A stretch of DNA of 64,000 nucleotides from Phialophora verrucosa (lineage: Eukaryota > Ascomycota > Eurotiomycetes > Chaetothyriales > Herpotrichiellaceae): assembly GCA_002099365.1 (NCBI GenBank), contig MSED01000005.1, positions 2,356,001-2,420,000 on the forward strand. The letters run 5' to 3'. Positions 20,869-31,558 of the stretch are shown here, piece by piece (within the stretch, counting starts at the first letter, position 1; each line of letters begins with the position of its first letter). A program made the position numbers and the translations under genes. The notes under the pieces are model-generated. The model searched no databases, was not told the origin of the DNA, and saw only the letters and a list, made by a program, of their open reading frames with translations.

Positions 20869-21582
20869 ACCAGCTCCTCGATACCATCTGCGCCTCGGAC
20901 CCTCCTCCCCAAACGCCTCCTCCCACAGGTCCACGAAAACATCTATACCATCCCCAACGCTTTGACATTCTCCCGCCTGCTCGCTGCTCCTTTGGTCGGC
21001 TACTTCGTCCTCACTCACAATCCAATCCCAGCGGTATCCCTTTTCGCGTACGCGGGAATCACAGACCTTATCGACGGCTACCTCGCACGGCGATTCCACC
21101 AACAGACCGTCGTAGGGACCGTCATTGACCCCATGGCTGACAAGATCCTGATGACCACGTGCGTGGTTACTCTCACCCTCAATGGGACGCTTCCCGTCTG
21201 GCTCGCGGTGATAGTGCTGGGGAGGGACGTGGCATTGGCAATCTCTGCGATCTACTTCCGATGGATTAGCTTGCCCCCGCCGAAGACGATGGCGAGGTAC
21301 TGGGACTTTAGCCTGCCGAGCGCGGAGGTTCATCCGACCGAGATTTCGAAAATCAACACCTTTCTACAGTTGTTGCTGGTGGGCAATGCCATGTTGTTGC
21401 CCGTGTTGCCTGTGGGATTGGTCGAGGCGTGGAACCTTTGGGGTGTGATGGAGGGGTGGTATTATCTTGTGGGTGGGACGACGGTTTGGAGTGGGTTAAG
21501 TTATATCGGGAACAAGGAGGCGGTGAAGATCTTGACGCAAGAACAAGCGGAGGAGAAGAAAAAGGAGCGGCAAGGGCATTAG
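20869..21582 (+). CDS. crd1: Cardiolipin synthase (CDP-alcohol phosphatidyltransferase), 5' exon not resolved
   Basis: Makes cardiolipin from CDP-diacylglycerol and phosphatidylglycerol in the mitochondrial inner membrane. The catalytic signature is complete: DGYLARRFHQQTVVGTVIDP followed by MAD fits D-G-x2-A-R-x8-G-x3-D-x3-D. Just before it come HENIYTIPNALTFSRLLAAP and several hydrophobic helices, as in eukaryotic CRD1. The stretch given, about 237 residues, contains the whole enzymatic domain and ends in a charged tail (EEKKKERQ). The boundary at 20869 is a suggested acceptor (CTAAC then gtccag). Alternative acceptors at 20789, 20815 and 20929 fit the frame equally well. An upstream exon supplying Met and a mitochondrial targeting peptide is required. 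Phosphatidylglycerophosphate synthase of the bacterial PgsA type is the nearest alternative, but the motif context favours CRD1. Confidence 0.85.
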   Translation, partial: TSSSIPSAPRTLLPKRLLPQVHENIYTIPNALTFSRLLAAPLVGYFVLTHNPIPAVSLFAYAGITDLIDGYLARRFHQQTVVGTVIDPMADKILMTTCVVTLTLNGTLPVWLAVIVLGRDVALAISAIYFRWISLPPPKTMARYWDFSLPSAEVHPTEISKINTFLQLLLVGNAMLLPVLPVGLVEAWNLWGVMEGWYYLVGGTTVWSGLSYIGNKEAVKILTQEQAEEKKKERQGH

Positions 21583-21728
21583 AATCGGGTGGAAAGAAAC
21601 GGGAAAGTGCGACAAGGATTCGAAGTGCAATACCCTGAGGCTCCGAGACCCTGGGAACAGACTGTATACAAGGACCAGTTGGGGGAAATTTTGGCTTGGG
21701 GAACGCCTCCCAACACACAGATTTCTCT

Positions 21729-23449
21729 TCAAACATCTTCCAACACAGCGGGCGTGGCAGGAGTCTTCTCAGACCCAGTCACGGGCTCGTCCGCTCCTAC
21801 AATTTCGTCTTCAAGCTGCACCCGCGTATCCTTCGCGTGGTCTTTGAGTATTTCCGTCAGACGGCCTTGGTAATCCCAAGCCTTCATCTTGATTCGACGC
21901 TGGTGGGCGGCAGATCGGGCATTCGCTTTGTTCGCATAAATGAACGTCCACTTCGATCCTGTCGCGATGCGCGGTCGCCGCTGAGGTTCGTACCGACCCA
22001 ACCACTCATCGTTATGCCTCCCTGGAATGTCGCCTTCCCCAACTTTCGGTTGCACTTTCATGTCAGCTTCAGTTAACCATTCCTTCCAGGCTTTATTCAC
22101 GGGGGCTATGGTGGTCGCTTCGTTCAGCCATTGAGACGTCCCAGTGAGGCAGATTGCAGTCCACAACGCCCCGGTGAAGTTTCGTGCTTCTGGCTCCACC
22201 ATAGTCTCAGCTCTCTTTCGGGCTCGGTCACTCCTCTTCTTCAGGATCCACGCATTCTCGAAGCGATGCCACTCGTGCCTGAGTCTCTTTGTCAACCCAT
22301 CAACCCTTCCCGGGGCACCGGTACCGTCTGTTCCCTGCTTCTGCAGTGTCTCGATCGGCAGTACTTCAGTATCGTACGCATGTTCCCAGTGATAGGTGAA
22401 CGGATTCAATGCAGAAACAGCCCAGTACACCACGTTCAATAGGATATATGAAGAGGCGAAGGCGACTTGCAGGATGTTGGAGGCATTCGCCAGTGATACC
22501 ACGCCAGCCATGAGCATGATTGTCGAGAACACAGCCAGGGTCCGGTACGGAGTGTCTCCACGAAAAGATCAGCCCAAATTTACCACTTGAGGCCGGCACC
22601 CTTACCATCAATCACATACTGCGCATGCTCGGTTTGAAAATAAAGGCGAGCAATCTGTTCGGACTCGGTCGGATCACACGAATTGACCCTACTCAGAAGC
22701 AATCAGCAAGTGATGAATATCTCGACAAGGGCATCCTCCATCTGCACGACAGAATAAGGAAGACGACACCACGAGCTAGACCAATACGAGCTGTCCACAA
22801 TCTCACGAAACGTTCCAGGGGCAAAAGAAGCACTGCCTGGAAACGTTGCACTCACATTGGGATAGTAAAGGATGACATCAGATCGAGGAATGGCCTCTTC
22901 ACGTTTTTTGCTGACGGTCGGCTCCTTGAACACCAGACTCCAATGCGTTCCGAATCCTACGAACGAGCTCACCATGGATAGCATAATGGTTGCCAGGAAC
23001 GAGAAGCCGTCGCGATAATGCACTGACAGCCCGATGAGTGCCAATGCCATGACACTTCCGCCTAGCGAGACCCAAAACAGGGCACCCTGTTTCCTCGGGC
23101 CAAAGGAGCGAGACTTCGTTGCTCCACAAGGCACGTCTTTCCTGGTGACCTGGACAAGTTCGACCTGATAGTCCTCAAGTGGCTCCGGATGAAGCAGTTG
23201 TGCGAAGAAATTGATTTCCCTCTTCACTAGACCACTGTATGCGCCCGCGACAATTCCAGGAGCAGTGGGCAGCCGGTACCTTCGCTCGTGCTCTAGAAGG
23301 GCGTGGGGAGCTGGCATGAGACGGGGGAGCGTCGACCACCAACAGAGACTCGTGACCTGGGCATTTCTGGTTATAGATGCTTCTCCCAGCACTGCGATGA
23401 TACCGATAATATCCAGCCGTAAATCCTGAAACCTGTCGATCCAGTGCAT
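21729..23449 (-). CDS. Fungal multi-pass membrane protein, function unknown
   Basis: I recognise no characterised family. Reading starts at the ATG at 23449 (MHWIDRFQDLRLDIIGIIAV), followed by a soluble part and two hydrophobic helices near ALFWVSLGGSVMALALIGLS and FLATIMLSMVSSFVGFG. A last intron of 50 bases (22605-22556, donor gtaagg, branch ctgat) is clear and gives YVIDDTPYRTLAVFSTIMLM across the junction. The last exon, 22555-21729, has further helices (ILQVAFASSYILLNVVYWAVSAL) and a charged cytosolic tail. At least one more intron lies between about 22840 and 22689. Its acceptor is probably at 22689, giving a short exon DPTESEQIARLYFQTEHAQY, but the donor is ambiguous. Total length is about 540-560 residues. 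Its tail end lies 146 bases from that of the convergent cardiolipin synthase gene. Confidence 0.7.
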
Positions 23450-24679
23450 TGCGGCCAAAACGGGGGTCGCGCTTTGCAGAGGTAATTACTGGAGAGCGAA
23501 CAGACGAGCTCAGTAGCCTGGAATGAGCACGTTGTCCATTCTTTCTGCACCGTGTTGGTCCAAAGCAGAGGAAGGAGGATATTCTTTTTCAGCCTCATAG
23601 CTAGGTCAATTGGCAATGCCAGCTAGATATACCTCGTGGGCATACAGTTGGATTTGACACTCGGCTTCGGCTGCAGACTTAGCTTGACAATCAATCATTC
23701 GTCAATTGCTTGCAGATGTGGCCGACCGCGAGCTCGAATAGGGCAGGCACATGGTGGTTCATGCAAGCAGCCTTCTTGAGACGGTCGCGTCAGGCAGACC
23801 ATTCTCGTGTCGACATTGCTGATCTTGAGGGGCAGTTACGAGTGCAGCTGGAGGCGCCAAGTCCTCTCACCAGACTTGATCGGCCACACAGGACAAGCCG
23901 GTATTCAGTATGTAAGAACCCAATGCACGGGAACACCATGGGGACACCCCATCCTCTCCGGTTGCGGCAAGAACTGCCCGAAGCTGAAAGGGCCGAAGCG
24001 TAGCTTCCGCAAGTGTCGCGATAGGCGTGGGTTCGGCTAACGGGCCTGACTTTTGAGTGAGACGAATGGGCGGCCTTATGGACACAAACAGCCCCATTCC
24101 AGGAGTTCGTCGCCCTGTGATAGGCATCGGCATCGCCTGGGTGCTGGACCAATGATGCCAACACCGCAGCACAAGCTCCAGTTAGCCAATTGAGGTGGTT
24201 TCAAATCAGCCTCAGCTAGGCCGGGATAAGCCCTATCGGCGCCACTTGTCCCAAGATTTGGGCAGGTGGAAAGGGAGGGAGGAATGTGGGGAGTCTCGAA
24301 TCCCATCGCCCATCCTCTACTCGTAAAGTTGATTAATCTGTGTGCAAAACTACCGGGTTCTGAGGGAATTCATGGAGGCAGTGATCAGCCACCTCTCACC
24401 GTGTCTGTTTGCTACTCGCTATATCTGGTGACGATTTCGACCAGACCCATGCAATAGCAACCCCGATTGCTTGTGCAGCCGATCGTGCCAGTCGACCACG
24501 GCTAGCAGCTCGTGCAGAACACTCTGATGTCGTTGTCCCCGCCCCGGCCTATGGGGGATGCAGCTTCGCCTGCAGGCGATAGTAGACACCGGGCACCATC
24601 GCTGTCCCTCTCGATTTCCCCATCTCAATCATCCTCGAGATCCCCGCTGGTACTGCAAACTGGAAACAAATGCACGCAG
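23450..24679. other. Intergenic, 1.2 kb
   Basis: Divergent promoter space between the membrane-protein gene and the HET gene. Short overlapping open frames only, none protein-like. Confidence 0.5.
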
Positions 24680-26991
24680 ATGTCGACACCTGAACCCGTC
24701 GAGGCTACCTCCTCATCATCCTCAGCTGCCATACAACACATCACCAAGAAGTTCAGACATCTTGGTCGACTACCTGCTAGCTGGATTAAAGCCGGGGTAT
24801 GTTCACACATCAACCGATACGGACGGTCTGCTAATCAAGAGAACAGAGCGACCAGTCCACGCCGGAGGAATCCTACCTCTGCGATACATGCCTGCGCATC
24901 GACCTGAGACTCGAGTCATTCCTAGTTCAACCCGACGAAAAGGACCACGAGTTCGAACGATCCCATAAATTCCGATATCTGGGGAGACTCTCGCAGATTC
25001 GAAGGAGGACTCACTGTCCATTCTGTCGATTGGTCCTTGAGATCGCCGACCGCCCCTCAGATCAACGCAACCCGAGTCTGCATGCCGACGATGACCCAGT
25101 CTGCTATGCACGATGGGTAGTGGACGGACAGGAAGACCTTGGGCCCGATCCCGACCGGCCCGGAGAACACATATTCAAGCCAAAGACCAGACGGCTGCTG
25201 ATTTACAGTGACCCCCAAACGTTCAAGGATGGCTATATCGTCCTTCTGGCGGACGACGCCCCCACTCGAGATTTCCTAGGACGCAGAATCACCTCCCCCG
25301 ACCTACTGGATCCTCAGCAGCTGCGGCAATGGCTACACGACTGTGAGACAACACATGGAATGGAGTGTGAAGAGTCATTAGTACATCCCGACTTGCTGGG
25401 CGAGCCGAAGGAAGTCTTCCGCGCCGTTGATGTCGACAACATGTGTATTGTCGAAACGCCTATAACAGCAAGATACGTTGCATTGAGTTATCTATGGGGA
25501 AAGAACTTCAACCAGCTGTTTACAACATCCAAGAATCTCGCGAAACTGTCACAACCGGGCGCACTGGAGAAGGAGAAGCTCCCTCGGACGATCAAGGACA
25601 CCATCAAGCTGACGAAAATGCTGGGCGAGAAGTACCTGTGGACGGATAGCCTTGCGCTGTTGCATGACGATGGCTTCCAGTACCATGATGACTGGGTCTA
25701 TGCCCGGGCTGCTCTCACCGTTGTGGCTGGGTCGGGAAAGGATGCGAACGCAGGCCTGCCTGGCGTAAGGAAAGAGTCCCGCACATTTCACCAAGAAATC
25801 GAGCAAGTGAAACCTGGTCTACGGCTTATGGTATCGCATCTTGCTGAAGGTATGTGTTCATGTGGGAAAACCAAGCTACCCTCGCTAACGGCTTTAGATT
25901 ACATTTCGACATCGCAATGGGATTCGCGGGCGTGGACTTTCCAGGAACGAATGCTGTCACGACGAGTTCTGCTTTTTGTGAATGGACGAATATACTATCA
26001 ATGTCGACGGACGACGTACTGCGAAGACATCGAGATCCCGCCTGTCAACGGTTGGTCGCTGGATTCAATCGACATGCCGACCCGGATCTTCCGTGAGAAG
26101 CCTTTTGTGCAGTTCACTTCGGCCGTCGAACTATACACCCGACGGGAGTTGACGAATGCCAACGACATCTTGAATGCATTTGAAGGAATGCAGTTGGTGT
26201 TGGAGAAGCGGATAGGCGATCGAGTCTACTATGGGGCATTGGAGACAATGATGGACCCGTCACTACTCTGGGAGTCAACGAAGAGGTTACACCGTCGACC
26301 CGGATTCCCCAGCTGGTCATGGTCCGGCTGGATCGGAGAAATCCAATGGAAGTACACCGAGGTGGCCCGCTCGTGGATCGAATGGCACGCAGACCAGGCA
26401 AGTGGCATCCATTCATTCCCCAAACAAGCCTACGAACGGATCGCGCCGCCAATACCACGACCTGGAAGCCCTGAACCGGTGTCCAGCCACGTCCTCGGCA
26501 CGTCGCTTCCTTTATTACACTTCCGGACGGTGATGGTGCAGTTCAGACTCATCGCCCCTTCACTCATCCACAAATCCGTCATATCGCCCTTGAGGAAGAG
26601 ACTCACGGGGCCAAGTGCCTTGTCGACAGTCCGCCCGGCACCAGCTGACCCAGGCCTGATCCGGGCAGGCATTGCAGACCGCAAGGGCCTATGGTGCGGC
26701 ACCATTGACCTGGACGTCTCATGGATGCCTCGTGTGGGTCAACCTCTCGACTTCCTGGTCATGTCGCGAGTCAGTAGATTCACAGAAGATGAGCTTGCAA
26801 TTTGGGAAGGGACACTGCCCGATGACGTTGAGGAAGTCCTGACGAAGAGAGATTACGGCGTTTATAATGTCCTGTTGGTCTCTCAGAAAGATGGGGTTTA
26901 CTACCGTGAAGGTTTGGGCCGGATTTTGACGGATTGTCTGGATAGAGCGCCGGAGCCGGGGCCTGTATGGAGGGATATAGTACTGGGTTGA
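24680..26991 (+). CDS. HET-domain (heterokaryon incompatibility) protein
   Basis: HET-domain proteins trigger or amplify cell death when incompatible strains fuse; many are polymorphic and of unknown specificity. Three exons by my reading: 24680-24796, 24847-25849 and 25898-26991, about 737 residues. Intron 1 is 50 bases (gtatgt, branch gctaat), intron 2 is 48 bases (gtatgt, gctaac, tttag). Exon 2 begins with two CxxC pairs (YLCDTCLRID, HCPFCRLVLE), common ahead of HET domains. The HET domain follows: YVALSYLWG, then LPRTIKDTIKL, KYLWTDSLALL, AALTVVAGSG and WDSRAWTFQERMLSRR. The link between KYLWTDSL and ARAALTVVAG is short, HDDGFQYHDDWVY, where relatives usually show a longer DxxxIxxMxxIY segment. 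The C-terminal 330 residues are not a known domain; GFPSWSWSGW is typical of the class. Confidence 0.88.
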
Positions 26992-27262
26992 GGTATAGAG
27001 ATCAGATTTCAGGTATCAGAGATTACATAGCAGGTCCTTGGACACGATCACAATCACGATCACAACTACGACAGGGGACATCTCGCAGGTCAGAGGATCA
27101 GCGTGCGCGGATGGGAGATTTGGGAATCCCCAGAAACATAACAATGAAAGCATTGAATGAATCTGACACGTGACACTTCATGGAGCCTTGTTTTCCTATC
27201 TCCCTCAATTTCCAACTTACGACTTCGAGCCGTCAATCTCCAAGCCCAACTTGACATTTACT

Positions 27263-29227
27263 CTACAGACGACTCTTCACCCGCTCGCCGCCGCCGTCGC
27301 TGCCGTCCCCCGCGTCATGCGTACCCGTACCCGTAATCCTGGCACACAGCTCCTTCAGCTCCCCCAACCACTGTCCCCCCTTCTGCTCGTAGATCCCGGC
27401 GGGCGTAGTCACGTACTTGTGACACAGATGCGCGGCGGCGGCCGTGGCGACGGCGTGCTGCGCCCCATTGCCCATGAATTTCATGTTGCTGACGGCGACG
27501 TGCGTGGCGCTGACGTGTTTGCCGGCCATGAGCAGGTTGGCGACGTTGGCGGAGTACAGGCACCGGAGGGGGACGGCGTAGGGGCGGCGGTCCCGCTCGT
27601 CCCATTCCCAGTAGTGCAGGCGGAAGTCGTACCCTTGGCGTGACTTTGCGTCGGACTTGGAGCTGGGGTTCTTGTCCAGCATTGGCTTCTCGTTCGGATA
27701 ATGCAGACAAAAGGCCCCGTCGTTGAAGACCACGCCGTCGCGAAAGGCCCTGTGGCTTCGGATGTCCACTTCGCTGAGGACGTACGCGCCCTTGTACCGT
27801 CGGAACTCGCCCGTCGCGGGCACAAAGGCGACCCAGTCGAGGGCGAGGTTGGCGTAGTTGTCTGGCTCGAGGGTCTTGACATTGGAGAAGGTCCCGTAGA
27901 TCGCGCGCAGGAGGTGGTCCCGGATATGTTCGCCGGCGGTGTATGGGTCGAGATAGTTCCCGTATTCCCAGAAATGCGTGAGCGGGCCTTTCATCCTGCG
28001 GGGGATGGAGTCGCGGCCCTTGGAGGCGGTGGGGATGACGACGTGCGGCCCTTCGCCGTTTTCGAGGCCCGGTCGTGTGAGCTGCCCGCGGAGGTCGGAG
28101 AAGTCCTTTGCGACATCTGTCGCCCAGGGGACCGGCGGGAAGGGAGACGGAGAGGAATCCATGCGCGTGCGGAAGAAGACCGTGTTGCCGTGGTGCGTGG
28201 TGTCGCGGGCTGGCGGGGCCAGGCTCTCATTGTACTCGGCGCGGGACTCCTGTCCGAAGAGCGTTTCGGCGTGGGCGAACAGACCGAGGATGGCGCGGCC
28301 GGAGCAGTCGATGAAGATGGGGGCATGGAGGCGGATTTCACGACCTGTACGCGCGTGTCGCGCATCGACGGACGTGATTGTGAATGCTGGGACGCCGCTG
28401 GTGGTTGTCGTGGTCGTGGTCGTGGCGGCGTTATATACCGTATATTCCATGAAGAGAGTGGCTTTAGGTTCCGCGTCGAGGAGTGCTTTTGCCTTGATGT
28501 CACCGTTGGGATGGCGGGCCGAGAGCTCGTCGACGAGTGGGCCCGTCACGCCGCGTGGGCGGAGGCCGACTTCCACGCTTGCATTCCCGCCTAGGTAGGG
28601 GCGGTTATGGACGAGGGCCACTCGCTCGCCCAGTCGCGCGGCTGTCAGGGCTGCGGCTGCGCCGACAACCCCGCCCCCGACGACCACGACGTCGAAAGTC
28701 CCGCCGTCGACGGGCTGGTCCGGGAGACCGCGAAGCTTCCGCCGCCAGGCGCGCGCTTGCTCATCCACACCGTTCGGTGGCGGTAGGTTATCCTCCTTGG
28801 TGAAGAAAATGGCGTCACACCGGCCGCAAAAGCCCGTCAAGTCATGCAGTGTGAGGGTGGTCTTGCCGGCGCGCAACCTGACCTTGCCGCCGAACTCCCA
28901 GGTCCAGTCTTTGTCGTTGGCGCCGAACTCGGTTGAGAGTGTGGCCCCGTTGATGACTAGGTTGAACTTGCCGGGATGGTGGCCGGGAACCCAGTCTTTG
29001 GCACGGACCCAGACGTTGTATTCGCCCTCCTCGCCCTTGGGGACCGTCATGACCGTCTTCGCATCAGCGACTGGCTTCCCATTGCCGTGGGCGAGCAAGT
29101 ACGGCGAGCCCATCTCGAGCTCGTACTGCGAGTCAAGGACCCAACCGCCATAGTGAGTGAATGCTTCGGCCTCGACTAGGATCCCTGAACCTGGGTACGG
29201 TGCTGTTGCTGTTCCCATCGCTGTCAT
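27263..29227 (-). CDS. FAD-dependent oxidoreductase with carbohydrate-binding-like N terminus
   Basis: Single-exon protein of 654 residues. Residues about 15-145 (ILVEAEAFTHYGGWVLDSQ onward) look like a beta-sandwich of the CBM6/galactose-binding type. Residues 178-215 form an FAD-binding Rossmann motif, FDVVVVGGGVVGAAAALTA, followed by NRPYLGGNASVEVG, which fits the FAD_oxidored (PF12831) family. A short poly-Thr run, TTTTTTTT, interrupts the middle. NLLMAGKHVSATHVAVS near the end is the second FAD contact typical of these enzymes. The substrate is not known; in bacteria similar proteins sit in polysaccharide-use loci. The gene is visibly richer in G and C than its neighbours and lacks introns. 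No signal peptide is visible. The ATG at 29227 precedes a second possible start three codons later. Confidence 0.8.
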   Translation of the reverse strand: MTAMGTATAPYPGSGILVEAEAFTHYGGWVLDSQYELEMGSPYLLAHGNGKPVADAKTVMTVPKGEEGEYNVWVRAKDWVPGHHPGKFNLVINGATLSTEFGANDKDWTWEFGGKVRLRAGKTTLTLHDLTGFCGRCDAIFFTKEDNLPPPNGVDEQARAWRRKLRGLPDQPVDGGTFDVVVVGGGVVGAAAALTAARLGERVALVHNRPYLGGNASVEVGLRPRGVTGPLVDELSARHPNGDIKAKALLDAEPKATLFMEYTVYNAATTTTTTTTSGVPAFTITSVDARHARTGREIRLHAPIFIDCSGRAILGLFAHAETLFGQESRAEYNESLAPPARDTTHHGNTVFFRTRMDSSPSPFPPVPWATDVAKDFSDLRGQLTRPGLENGEGPHVVIPTASKGRDSIPRRMKGPLTHFWEYGNYLDPYTAGEHIRDHLLRAIYGTFSNVKTLEPDNYANLALDWVAFVPATGEFRRYKGAYVLSEVDIRSHRAFRDGVVFNDGAFCLHYPNEKPMLDKNPSSKSDAKSRQGYDFRLHYWEWDERDRRPYAVPLRCLYSANVANLLMAGKHVSATHVAVSNMKFMGNGAQHAVATAAAAHLCHKYVTTPAGIYEQKGGQWLGELKELCARITGTGTHDAGDGSDGGGERVKSRL

Positions 29228-29904
29228 GGTGGGATATTTCTCGCCGTTAATGCGAATCGCCAGAGGCGCTTACTAGAGCAGTGTCGCGTCATGCTTGTGG
29301 AAGGAGGAAGAGCATAAAGCTATAGGTATACCCCGTGATCAGCCGCGGACATGTTTCGGCGCTGAATGATGAGAAAAAGCATAGGATACTGGCGGAAGGA
29401 GGATGTTTAGTGAACAGACACGACACAGAGGCGTGAGAGGGACAAATGGTACGGCGGAGTATTTAGACCGACCTTACATGGTAGAGTGCTCCTCCATAGA
29501 GGGGTCTTCGGCTTTGTGGGATTTTCCGAACGCCGGAGTTACAGGGCTGCTCGTACTCGTATTTCATGCTCCTCAGTTGGTAGCAATTGCAACCTTTAAC
29601 TTTCCCAGGCATTTGGCCGGGGCCAAGGTGTCCGCCGTGCATGCTGATCGCTCGAAGTTATCTTGGACGACGTTCTTGCGCCGCTGTTGCTCCTCTTCTC
29701 ATCACCGTCAGTGGCATTTTGCAAGTGCGCGACTGGGGAAGATGAGGCCTTCACGGCCTGCTGGTTGAGAGAATTGGCACCAATACCTCAGCGGTCCTTT
29801 GAGCGCATCTAGGAGAATGCAACTCCAGCTCGCTCAGCTCTAGCGAGCGTCGAAACGTCTAGCAGCTATAACGGACTCAAATCCCCTCTTGGATCTTCAG
29901 AATC
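29228..29904. other. Divergent promoter region
   Basis: Separates the FAD oxidoreductase (minus) from the membrane-protein gene (plus), so it may serve both. No gene seen. Confidence 0.45.
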
Positions 29905-31167
29905 ATGTCAAGCAACAACTTGACGCCCTTCAGCAACCCGAGTGGACCTCCTGTCACGCATGTCAACTGCGTGTATGCGGTCTCCGGTACCTACGGCCTT
30001 CTTCCGCGGATTCTATACTACGTGACTCTTATCTTCGCCATCTTTGGCCGCCGCTCAGAATGGCTCGTCATTGGCGCCCTGGTCAGCGCACTCACCTATG
30101 CCGGAACGGCAGCGATTCACATGATGGCTCTTGTGACGTCCAAAGTTGAAGTCTTCGATCTCGACATTATGGCCGCTTGGGCGGTCCTCTCCACCGGCGC
30201 TCTGGCCTATATCGGAATCATCCATTGGAGTTCGACTTTGAGAGAATCACGGGCGAGGATCGTGATGATCTGCTGGGGTGTCCTGGTTGGCATTGGTTTG
30301 GTATTTGGAAGGGCCGAGTTGTTCGACACGGAATTGTCGATACCCGAGCCCGCGTGTTACTCCTCAAGCGGGATGTTGTTAGAGTCTCGGATGCAGCTGA
30401 TCGACCCAGGATTCAACTGCACATACAAGTGTTTTAACGCGACGAAGCCGATGAGACAAAATTCTGAGATTCTGGCTATTCCCCAACGCGTCCTGGACAA
30501 CTCACGATATAAGACGCTCACCTATATTCTGGTGGGGCCCATTCAGTTTGCTGCGTACGCGGCGATGAGCATCGATGCCCAGGAACACACACCTTCACAG
30601 GCGTGTGTGAAAATCGTCATGAGTTACATGATCCATCCCGGCCATCGAGAAGAATTCACAAAGACGGTCTACAAGGCGAGCATGGAGAAGTGGTATGGCG
30701 GGTATTTCGCGTTGTTAGGGTACGTGCGGCGGTCGCGGTGGACCTACAAAAAATGGCTATTTTGCTGGTTGTTCCTGCCCTGGTTGTTCATGGGATTGGC
30801 CATTGATATTCTGTGTTTGCCGTTGATGGTGATTAATATTGTCTTCAATGAGGTTACGCTGCTGGAGGGCGCATATCCGACCAACGAGGCGAATATTGCC
30901 ATCGGGCAGTGGGGTCCAATCGTGAATTCGATGTTGGTGCTCATCGCAGCTTTGATCAACAAGGGATTGGAAGTCTGGGAAAGGAGGAAGAAGGCGAAGA
31001 AGCTCGACAGTATCATCGAGCAGATTGTGGTGGCAGATACGGACGTTGAAGCAGGGATTTTGAAGGACGATGGGGACAGCGGTCAGGAGGTTGGCGTGGT
31101 GAAACCCAAGTTGGCGCATGTTCAGACTCTACAGGATATGGAGGATCTGGCGAGACGGCCGAAGTGA
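29905..31167 (+). CDS. Multi-pass membrane protein, function unknown
   Basis: Single-exon protein of 420 residues beginning at a clean ATG. I recognise no characterised family. Four helices lie in the first half (about 30-45, 50-75, 85-105, 118-135), for example LLPRILYYVTLIFAIFG and IVMICWGVLVGIGLVFG. A loop with four cysteines follows (ACYSSS, FNCTYKCFN), probably extracytoplasmic. Further helices come at about 205-220 and 285-315 (WLFCWLFLPWLFMGLAIDI) and about 345-360. The C terminus is charged, with RRKKAKK and acidic runs. It shares its promoter region with the FAD oxidoreductase and lies upstream of the NTF2-like gene on the same strand. Confidence 0.8.
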   Translation: MSSNNLTPFSNPSGPPVTHVNCVYAVSGTYGLLPRILYYVTLIFAIFGRRSEWLVIGALVSALTYAGTAAIHMMALVTSKVEVFDLDIMAAWAVLSTGALAYIGIIHWSSTLRESRARIVMICWGVLVGIGLVFGRAELFDTELSIPEPACYSSSGMLLESRMQLIDPGFNCTYKCFNATKPMRQNSEILAIPQRVLDNSRYKTLTYILVGPIQFAAYAAMSIDAQEHTPSQACVKIVMSYMIHPGHREEFTKTVYKASMEKWYGGYFALLGYVRRSRWTYKKWLFCWLFLPWLFMGLAIDILCLPLMVINIVFNEVTLLEGAYPTNEANIAIGQWGPIVNSMLVLIAALINKGLEVWERRKKAKKLDSIIEQIVVADTDVEAGILKDDGDSGQEVGVVKPKLAHVQTLQDMEDLARRPK

Positions 31168-31558
31168 TTGTGATTGTCGGCTTCTCGCGGCCCAAATCAG
31201 GCCTTTGCTGGGAGTGTCTTTTTCGATAATAGCCGAACGTAACGTACAGCTGCCTCAGCATCTAACTGGCGGTTGAGCTAGATCAATCCGGCCCATTTAC
31301 AATCATGGAATTATGACTCGAACGGGAAGTAGGCCACAAGAAGGGCAGGTTGTACATCCTAAACTGCTCGGCAGGGTCCCCTCGACCTGCATGTTCAGTC
31401 TCCTCGCTCTCCGATTTGTCAAATGTACCGTCGCTCATTGCCACGTTTCCTTACCTTGGTGCACGTCTACAACGGAACACCTGTCCTCACTCATCGACAC
31501 GTCCGACTGTTCTTAAAGCTCTCATAATGCCTGTTGCCACATTCCACTCATCACCAAA
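31168..31558. other. Short intergenic region
   Basis: 391 bases between two plus-strand genes; nothing beyond expected 3' end and promoter sequence. Confidence 0.4.

Noticed and set aside
27701..28594. 297-codon plus-strand frame opposite the FAD oxidoreductase
   Set aside because: Antisense frame that is open because of the high G+C content of the real gene; no recognisable domain.
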